A DNA stretch of 64,000 bases from Allacma fusca. Taxonomy: Eukaryota; Arthropoda; Collembola; Symphypleona; Sminthuridae. A model generated the notes under the pieces. The model saw only the letters and a list, made by a program, of their open reading frames with translations, was not told the DNA's origin and did no database searches. Location: contig OX359249.1 of the NCBI GenBank assembly GCA_947179485.1, positions 48,063,415 through 48,127,414 on the forward strand, given 5' to 3'. Position 1 is the stretch's first letter; each line of letters starts with the position of its first letter. Positions 56,936-64,000 of this stretch are shown piece after piece. The position numbers and the translations under genes were made by a program.

Positions 56936-59900
56936 TTGCAATTAAGCATGTAGTTAAGCTTGCAATTAAGCATGTAGTTAAGCATGCAATTAAGCATGCA
57001 GTTAAGCATGCAGTTAAGCATGCAGTTAAGCATGCAGTTAAGCATGCAGTTAGGCATGCAGTTAAGCATGCATTTAAGCATGCAGTTAAGCATGCAGTTA
57101 GGCATGCAGTTAAGCATGCAGTTAAGCTTGCAGTTGAGCATGCAGTTAAGCATGCAGTTAAGCATGCAGTTAAGTTTGCAGTTAAGCTTGCAGTTAAGCT
57201 TGCAGTTAAGCATGCAGTTAAGCATGCAGTTAAGCATGCAGTTAGGCATGCAGTTAGGCATGCAGTTAAGCATGCAGTTAAGCTTGCAGTTAAGCTTGCA
57301 GTTAAGCATGCAGTTAAGCTTGCAGTTGAGCTTGCAGTTGAGCATGCAGTTAAGCTTGCAGTTAAGCTTGCAGTTGAGCATGCAGTTGAGCATGCAGTTA
57401 AGTATGCAGTTAAGCATGCAGTTAGGCATGATGTTAAGCATGCAGTTAAGCATGCAGTTAAGTATGCAGTTTAGCATACAGTTAAGCATGCAGTGAAGCA
57501 TGCAGTCAAGCATGCAGTTAAGCATGCAGTTAAGCATGCAGTTAAGATTGCAGTTAAGCATGCAGTTAAGCATGCAGTTAAGCATGCAGTTAAGCATGCA
57601 GTTAAGATTGCAGTTAAGCATGTAGTTAAGCATGCGGTTAAGCATGCAGTTAAGCATGCAGTTAAATTTGCAGTTAAGCATGCGGTTAAGCATGCAGTTA
57701 AGCATGCAGTTAAGCTTGCAGTTAAGCTTGCAGTTAAGCATGCAGTAAAGCTTGCAGTTAAGCTTGCAGTTAAGCATGCAGTTTAGCATGCAGTTAAGCT
57801 TGCAGTTAACCATGCAGTTAAGCTTGCAGTTAAGCATGCTGTTAAGCATGCAGTTAAGCATGCAGTTAAGCATGCAGTTAAGCATGCAGTTAAGCATGCA
57901 GTTAGGCATACAGTTAGGCATACAGTTAAGCATGCAGTTAAGCATGCAGTTAAGCATGCAGTTAAGCATGCAGTTAAGCATGCAGTTAAGCATGCAGTTA
58001 AGCTTGCAGTTAAGCTTGCAGTTAAGCTTGCAGTTAAGCCTGCAGTTAAGCTTGCAGTTGAGCATGCAGTTAAGCATGCAGTTAAGTATGCAGTTTAGCA
58101 TACAGTTAAGCATGCAGTGAAGCATGCAGTCAAGCATGCAGTTTAGCATGCAGTTAAGCATGCAGTTAAGATTGCAGTTAAGCATGCAGTTAAGCATGCA
58201 GTTAAGATTGCAGTTAAGCATGTAGTTAAACATGCAGTTAAGCATGCAGTTAAGCATGCAGTTAAGCATGCAGTTAAGCATGCAGTTTAGCTTGCAGTTA
58301 AGCATGCAGTTTAGCATGCAATTAAGCATGCAGTTAAGCTTGCAGTTAAGCTTGCAGTTAAGCATGCAGTTAAGCTTGCAGATAAGCTTGCAGTTGAGCA
58401 TGCAGTTAAGCATGCAGTTAAGTATGCAGTTAAGCATGCAGTTAGGCATGCAGTTAAGCATGCAGTTAAGCTTGCAGTTAAGCATGCAGTTAAGCATGCA
58501 GTTAAGCATGCAGTTAAGCATGCAGTTAAGCATGCAGTTATGCTTGCAGTTAAGCTTGCAGTTAAGCATGCAGTTAAGCATGCAGTTAGGTTTGCAGTTA
58601 AGCATGTAGTTGAGCATGCGGTTAAGCATGCGGTTAAACATGCAGTTAAGTTTGCAGTTAAGCATGCAGTTAAGCATGCAGTTAAGCATGCAGTTAAGCT
58701 TGCAGTTAAGCTTGCAGTTAAGCATGCAGTTTACCATGCAGTTAAGCATGCAGTTAAGCTTGCAGTTAAGCATGTAGTTAAACATGCAGTTAAGTTTGCA
58801 GTTAAGCATGCAGTTAAGCATGCAGTTAAGCATGCAGTTTAGCATGCAGTTAAGCATGCAGTTAAGCATGCAGTTAAGCTTGCAGTTAAGCTTGCAGTTG
58901 AGCATGCAGTTAAGCATGCAGTTAAGTATGCAGTTAAGCATGCAGTTAGGCATGCAGTTAAGCATGCAGTTAAGCTTGCAGTTAAGCATGCAGTTAAGCA
59001 TGCAGTTAAGCATGCAGTTAAGCATGCAGTTATGCTTGCAGTTAAGCTTGCAGTTAAGCATGCAGTTAAGCATGCAGTTAGGTTTGCAGTTAAGCATGTA
59101 GTTGAGCATGCGGTTAAGCATGCGGTTGAGCATGCGGTTAAGCATGCGGTTAAGCATGCAGTTAAATTTGCAGTTAAGCATGCGGTTAAGCATGCAGTTA
59201 AGCATGCAGTTAAGCTTGCAGTTAAGCTTGCAGTTAAGCATGCAGTTAAGCTTGCAGTTAAGCTTGCAGTTAAGCTTGCAGTTAAGCATGCAGTTAAGCA
59301 TGCAGTTCGGCATACAGTTAGGCATACAGTTAAGCATGCAGTTAAGCATGCAGTTAAGCATGCAGTTAAGCATGCAGTTAAGCATGCAGTTAAGCATGCA
59401 GTTAAGCATGCAGTTAAGCATGCAGTTAAGCATGCAGTTAAGCATGCAGTTAAGCATGCAGTTAAGCATGCAGTTAAGCTTGCAGTTATGCATGCAGTTA
59501 AGCTTGCAGTTAAGCATGCAGTTAAACATGCAGTTAAGTTTGCAGTTAAGCATGCAGTTAAGCATGCAGTTAAGCTTGCAGTTAAGCTTGCAGTTAAGCA
59601 TGCAGTTTACCATGCAGTTAAGCATGCAGTTAAGCATGCAGTTAAGCATGCAGTTAAGCATGCAGTTAAGCATGCAGTTAAGCATGCAGTTAAGCATGCA
59701 GTTTAGCATGCAGTTAAGCATGCAGTTAAGCATGCAGTTAGGCATGCAGTTAGGCATGCAGTTAAGCTTGCAGTTAAGCTTGCAGTTAAGCTTGCAGTTA
59801 AGCCTGCAGTTAAGCTTGCAGTTGAGCATGCAGTTAAGCATGCAGTTAAGTATGCAGTTTAGCATACAGTTAAGCATGCAGTGAAGCATGCAGTCAAGCA

Positions 59901-61303
59901 TGCAGTTTAGCATGCAGTTAAGCATGCAGTTAAGATTGCAGTTAAGCATGCAGTTAAGCATGCAGTTAAGATTGCAGTTAAGCATGTAGTTAAACATGCA
60001 GTTAAGCATGCAGTTAAGCATGCAGTTAAGCATGCAGTTTAGCATGCAGTTAAGCATGCAGTTTAGCTTGCAGTTAAGCATGCAGTTTAGCATGCAATTA
60101 AGCCTGCAGTTAAGCTTGCAGTTAAGCTTGCAGTTAAGCATGCAGTTAAGCTTGCAGTTAAGCTTGCAGTTGAGCATGCAGTTAAGCATGCAGTTAAGTA
60201 TGCAGTTAAGCATGCAGTTAGGCATGCAGTTAAGCATGCAGTTAAGCTTGCAGTTAAGCATGCAGTTAAGCATGCAGTTAAGCATGCAGTTAAGCATGCA
60301 GTTAAGCATGCAGTTATGCTTGCAGTTAAGCTTGCAGTTAAGCATGCAGTTAAGCATGCAGTTAGGTTTGCAGTTAAGCATGTAGTTGAGCATGCGGTTA
60401 AGCATGCGGTTAAACATGCAGGTAAGTTTGCAGTTAAGCATGCAGTTAAGCATGCAGTTAAGCTTGCAGTTAAGCTTGCAGTTAAGCATGCCGTTAAGCA
60501 TGCAGTTAAATTTGCAGTTAAGCAAGTAGTTAAGCATGCAGTTAAGCATGCGGTTAAGCATGCAGTTAAGCATGCAGTTAAGTTTGCAGTTAAGCATGCA
60601 GTTAAGCAAGCATTTAAGCATGCAGTTAAGCATGCAGTTAAGCTTGCAGTTAAGCTTGCAGTTAAGCATGCAGTTAAGCTTGCAGTTAAGCTTGCAGTTG
60701 AGCATGCAGTTAAGCATGCAGTTAAGTATGCAGTTAAGCATGCAGTTAGGTATGCAGTTAAGGATGCAGTTAAGCTTGCAGTTTAGCATGCAGTTAAGCA
60801 TGCAGTTAAGCATGCAGTTAAGCATGCAGTTAAGCATGCAGTTAAGCATGCAGTTAAGCATGCAGTTATGCTTGCAGTTAAGCTTGCAGTTAAGCATGCA
60901 GTTAAGCATGCAGTTAGGTTTGCAGTTAAGCATGTAGTTGAGCATGCGGTTAAGCATGCGGTTGAGCATGCGGTTAAGCAGGCGGTTAAGCATGCAGTTA
61001 AATTTGCAGTTAAGCATGCGGTTAAGCATGCAGTTAAGCATGCAGTTAAGCTTGCAGTTAAGCTTGCAGTTAAGCATGCAGTTAAGCTTGCAGTTAAGCT
61101 TGCAGTTAAGCTTGCAGTTAAGCATGCAGTTAAGCATGCAGTTAAGTTTGCAGTTAAGCAAGTAGTTAAGCATGCAGTTAAGCATGCGGTTAAGCATGCA
61201 GTAAAGCATGCGGTTAAGCTCGCAGTTAAGCTTGCAGTTAAGCATGCAGTTAAGCTTGCAGTTAAGCATGCAGTTTAGCATGCAGTTAAGCATGCAGTTA
61301 AGC
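56936..61303 (+). repeat. 4.3-kb HOR, copy 2 (364 monomers)
   Basis: Opens with two TTGCAATTAAGCATGTAG monomer pairs in a row (56936-56975). The same doubled opening starts copy 3 at 61304, so copies 2 and 3 are closer to each other than to copy 1 there. Spacing to copy 1 grows from 4,308 to 4,368 bp along the unit in whole-monomer steps. CpG clusters at 59108-59155 and 60944-60991; ATGATGTTAAGC at 57428; TTCGGCATAC near 59307; AAGGATG near 60763. Confidence 0.92.
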
Positions 61304-64000
61304 TTGCAATTAAGCATGTAGTTAAGCTTGCAATTAAGCATGTAGTTAAGCATGCAATTAAGCATGCAGTTAAGCATGCAGTTAAGCATGCAGTTAAGCA
61401 TGCAGTTAGGCATGCAGTTAAGCATGCATTTAAGCATGCAGTTAAGCATGCAGTTAGGCATGCAGTTAAGCATGCAGTTAAGCTTGCAGTTGAGCATGCA
61501 GTTAAGCATGCAGTTAAGCATGCAGTTAAGCATGCAGTTAGGCATGCAGTTAGGCATGCAGTTAAGCATGCAGTTAAGCTTGCAGTTAAGCTTGCAGTTA
61601 AGCATGCAGTTTAGCTTGCAGTTGAGCTTGCAGTTGAGCATGCAGTTAAGCTTGCAGTTAAGCTTGCAGTTGAGCATGCAGTTAAGCATGCAGTTAAGTA
61701 TGCAGTTAAGCATGCAGTTAGGCATGATGTTAAGCATGCAGTTAAGCATGCAGTTAAGCATGCAGTTAAGCATGCAGTTAAGCATGCAGTTAAGCATGCA
61801 GTTAAGCATGCAGTTAAGCATGCAGTTAAGCATGCAGTTAAGCATGCAGTTAAGCATGCAGTTAAGCATGCAGTTAAGCATGCAGTTAAGCATGTAGTTA
61901 AGCATGCAGTTAAGCATGCAGTTATGCTTGCAGTTAAGCTTGCAGTTAAGCATGCAGTTAAGCTCGCAGTTAAGCTTGCAGTTAAGCATGCAGTTAAGTT
62001 TGCAGTTAAGCATGCAGTTAAGCAAGCATTTAAGCATGCAGTTAAGCATGCAGTTAAGCTTGCAGTTAAGCATGCAGTTAAGCTTGCAGTTAAGCTTGCA
62101 GTTGAGCATGCAGTTAAGCATGCAGTTAAGTATGCAGTTAAGTATGCAGTTAGGCATGCAGTTAAGCATGCAGTTAAGCTTGCAGTTAAGCATGCAGTTA
62201 AGCATGCAGTTAAGCATGCAGTTAAGCATGCAGTTATGCTTGCAGTTAAGCTTGCAGTTAAGCATGCAGTTAAGCATGCAGTTAGGTTTGCAGTTAAGCA
62301 TGTAGTTGAGCATGCGGTTAAGCATGCGGTTAAGCATGCGGTTAAGCATGCAGTTAAATTTGCAGTTAAGCATGCGGTTAAGCATGCAGTTAAGCATGCA
62401 GTTAAGCTTGCAGTTAAGCTTGCAGTTAAGCATGCAGTTAAGCTTGCAGTTAAGCTTGCAGTTAAGCTTGCAGTTAAGCATGCAGTTTAGCATGCAGTTA
62501 AGCTTGCAGTTAAGCATGCAGTTAAGCTTGCAGTTAAGCATGCTGTTAAGCATGCTGTTAAGCATGCAGTTAAGCATGCAGTTAAGCATGCAGTTAAGCA
62601 TGCAGTTAAGCATGCAGTTAAGCATGCAGTTAGGCATACAGTTAGGCATACAGTTAAGCATGCCGTTAAGCATGCAGTTAAGCATGCAGATAAGCATGCA
62701 GTTAAGCATGCAGTTAAGCATGCAGTTAAGCTTGCAGTTAAGCATGTAGTTAAACATGCAGTTAAGTTTGCAGTTAAGCATGCAGTTAAGCATGCAGTTA
62801 AGCTTGCAGTTAAGCTTGCAGTTAAGCTTGCAGTTAAGCATGCAGTTAAGCATGCAGTTAAGCATGCAGTTAGGCATGCAGTTAGGCATACAGTTAGGCA
62901 TACAGTTAAGCATGCAGTTAAGCATGCAGTCAAGCATGCAGTTAAGCATGCAGTTAAGCATGCACTTAAGCATGCACTTAAGCATGCAGTTAAACATGCA
63001 GTTAAGCATGCAGTTAAGTTTGCAGTTAAGCATGCAGTTAAGCATGCATTTCAGCATGCAGTTAAGCATGCAGTTTAGCTTGCAGTTTAGCATGCAGTTA
63101 AGCATGCAGTTAAGCATGCAGTTAAGCATGCAGTTAGGCATGCAGTTAAGCATGCATTTAAGCATGCATTTAAGCATGCAGTTAAGCATGCAGTTAGGCA
63201 TGCAGTTAAGCATGCAGTTAACCTTGCAGTTGAGCATGCAGTTAAGCATGCAGTTAAGCATGCAGTTAAGCATGCAGTTAAGCATGCAGTTAAGCATGCA
63301 GTTAAGCATGCAGTTAAGCATGCAGTTTAGCTTGCAGTTTAGCATGCAGTTAAGCATGCAGTTAAGCATGCAGTTAAGCATGCAGTTAGGCATGCAGTTA
63401 AGCATGCATTTAAGCATGCAGTTAAGCATGCAGTTAGGCATGCAGTTAAGCATGCAGTTAAGCTTGCAGTTGAGCATGCAGTTAAGCATGCAGTTAAGCA
63501 TGCAGTTAAGTTTGCAGTTAAGCTTGCAGTTAAGCTTGCAGTTAAGCATGCATTTAAGCATGCAGTTAGGCATGCAGTTAGGCATGCAGTTAGGCATGCA
63601 GTTAAGCATGCAGTTAAGCTTGCAGTTAAGCTTGCAGTTAAGCATGCAGTTAAGCTTGCAGTTGAGCTTGCAGTTGAGCATGCAGTTAAGCTTGCAGTTA
63701 AGCTTGCAGTTGAGCATGCAGTTAAGCATGCAGTTAAGTATGCAGTTAAGCATGCAGTTAGGCATGATGTTAAGCATGCAGTTAAGCATGCAGTTAAGCA
63801 TGCAGTTAAGCTTGCAGTTAAGCTTGCAGTTAAGCATGTAGTTAAACATGCAGTTAAGTTTGCAGTTAAGCATGCAGTTAAGCATGCAGTTAAGTTTGCA
63901 GTTAAGCATGCAGTTAAGCATGCATTTAAGCATGCAGTTAAGCATGCAGTTAAGCATGCAGTTAAGCATGCAGTTAAGCATGCAGTTAAGCATGCAGTTA
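61304..64000 (+). repeat. 4.3-kb HOR, copy 3, rearranged and cut by window end
   Basis: Starts like copy 2 and has ATGATGTTAAGC at 61724. It then skips the AAGATTGCAG/AACCATGCAG section and carries a shortened middle (CTCGCAG near 61963, AAGCAAGCATTT near 62023, a three-CpG cluster near 62312-62341, two CTGTTAAGC near 62540). From 62.9 kb, GCATTTCAGC (63047) and two GGCATGCATTT groups lead to a second ATGATGTTAAGC at 63764, 2,040 bp after the first, so a new unit begins near 63.1-63.4 kb. The array continues past base 64000 in mid-monomer. Confidence 0.88.

Larger units (their letters stand above)
52627..63993 (-). other. Spurious open frame of 3,788 codons (not a gene)
   Basis: The reverse strand is open for 11,367 bp as a degenerate LNCM tetrapeptide repeat. 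It is open because the monomer is four codons long, that frame has no stop in the consensus, and there is no register break between 52652 and the end of the window. The AVKH and MQLS frames on the + strand are also open for long stretches of the same DNA. Variants change amino acids freely (M to K, C to Y, W or R), with no sign of synonymous preference. Other open frames of 1,000 to 2,300 codons (for example 36665-43543 on - and 38990-43036 on +) have the same origin. Confidence 0.95.
1..64000 (+). repeat. 12-bp satellite array spanning the entire window
   Basis: The monomer ATGCAGTTAAGC is repeated head to tail from the first to the last base and continues past both ends. I found no inverted monomer and no non-repeat insertion. 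The monomer is 42% GC and contains no CpG. It holds one SphI-type palindrome (GCATGC) and one TTAA palindrome. Recurrent variants are TTGCAG (creates AAGCTT), ATGCAGTTTAGC, ATGCGGTTAAGC with TCGCAG, ATGCATTTAAGC, ATGCACTTAAGC, ATGCAGGTAAGC, GCATTCAAGC, GCAGTAAAGC, ATGTAGTTAAGC, TTATGCTTG, and the dimer GGCATACAGTTAGGCATAC. Variants recur in ordered clusters, which defines higher-order repeats. Such arrays are typical of eukaryotic heterochromatin. The family, host and chromosomal location cannot be read from the sequence. Confidence 0.99.

Noticed and set aside
1..64000. Dozens of long open reading frames on both strands (MQLS, AVKH, LNCM and LTAC repeats), including one of 3,788 codons
   Set aside because: They are automatic products of a stop-free 12-bp monomer, overlap one another on both strands, have no non-repeat domain, and show no coding-type substitution pattern.
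1..64000. CRISPR array
   Set aside because: There are no unique spacers: the repeats are contiguous 12-mers, far below CRISPR repeat length, with no cas genes.
1..64000. Telomeric repeat, suggested by TTAGGC hexamers in variant monomers (the nematode telomere unit)
   Set aside because: TTAGGC never occurs in tandem; it appears only as a one-base variant of TTAAGC within the 12-bp monomer, and the strand is not G-rich.
1..64000. CENP-B-like box or other known centromere motif
   Set aside because: No monomer variant that I read resembles the CG-containing CENP-B box core, so a centromeric role is possible but not supported by a motif.
1..64000. Antifreeze, silk-like or other repetitive-protein gene
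   Set aside because: The tetrapeptides do not match such proteins as known to me, there is no signal peptide, unique terminus or intron structure, and several frames are equally open.
1..64000. Bacterial repeat region or plasmid iterons
   Set aside because: Size, homogeneity and multi-kilobase HOR structure are those of eukaryotic satellite DNA; no replication or other bacterial gene is present.

Overview
The whole 64 kb window is one uninterrupted tandem-repeat array, with no gene, RNA gene or transposable element that the sequence supports. The basic unit is a 12-bp monomer, ATGCAGTTAAGC (reverse complement GCTTAACTGCAT), present about 5,336 times head to tail, always in the same orientation. 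This is satellite DNA and points to a eukaryotic chromosome: centromeric, pericentromeric, subtelomeric, sex-chromosome or B-chromosome heterochromatin are all possible. The sequence gives no basis for naming a taxon, and I do not recognise the monomer as a named satellite family.

Because 12 is a multiple of 3 and four of the six frames of the perfect monomer lack a stop (MQLS and AVKH on +, LNCM and LTAC on -), the window is full of very long spurious open frames on both strands, the longest 3,788 codons. They are by-products of the repeat and none is annotated as a gene.

The array is a mosaic of higher-order repeats (HORs), recognisable from variant monomers. Domain A (1-15816) has HORs of 74-213 monomers, each opening with an AATTTTACAG signature. 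Domain B (15828-19151) carries A-type HORs behind a new leading block. Domain C (19163-27646) has 2.2-3.3 kb HORs rich in CAGGTAAGC and GCATTCAAG variants. Domain D (27647-33585) has blocks bounded by TTGCAATTAAGCATGTAG. Domain E (33586-39231, and again 50376-64000) carries AAGATTGCAG, ATGATGTT and CpG-cluster variants and reaches a 4.3-kb HOR at 52652-64000. Domain F (39232-43025) is a 1.7-kb block repeated at 2,088-bp spacing. Domain G (43026-47140) is a collinear copy of 27647-31.7 kb. It is followed by a block that matches 15.8-18.5 kb (47141-48885) and one that matches 32.2-33.6 kb (48886-50375).

The 12-bp register breaks only 11 times in 64 kb. Every break is a short monomer of 11 or 8 bp, and they fall into only four sequence types, so they act as rare heritable markers of which blocks were copied from which. 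The array therefore appears to have grown by duplication of 1-4 kb blocks in whole-monomer steps, with local homogenisation and at least one out-of-order block copy. The most notable content is this duplication history; there is no sign of a protein-coding system.
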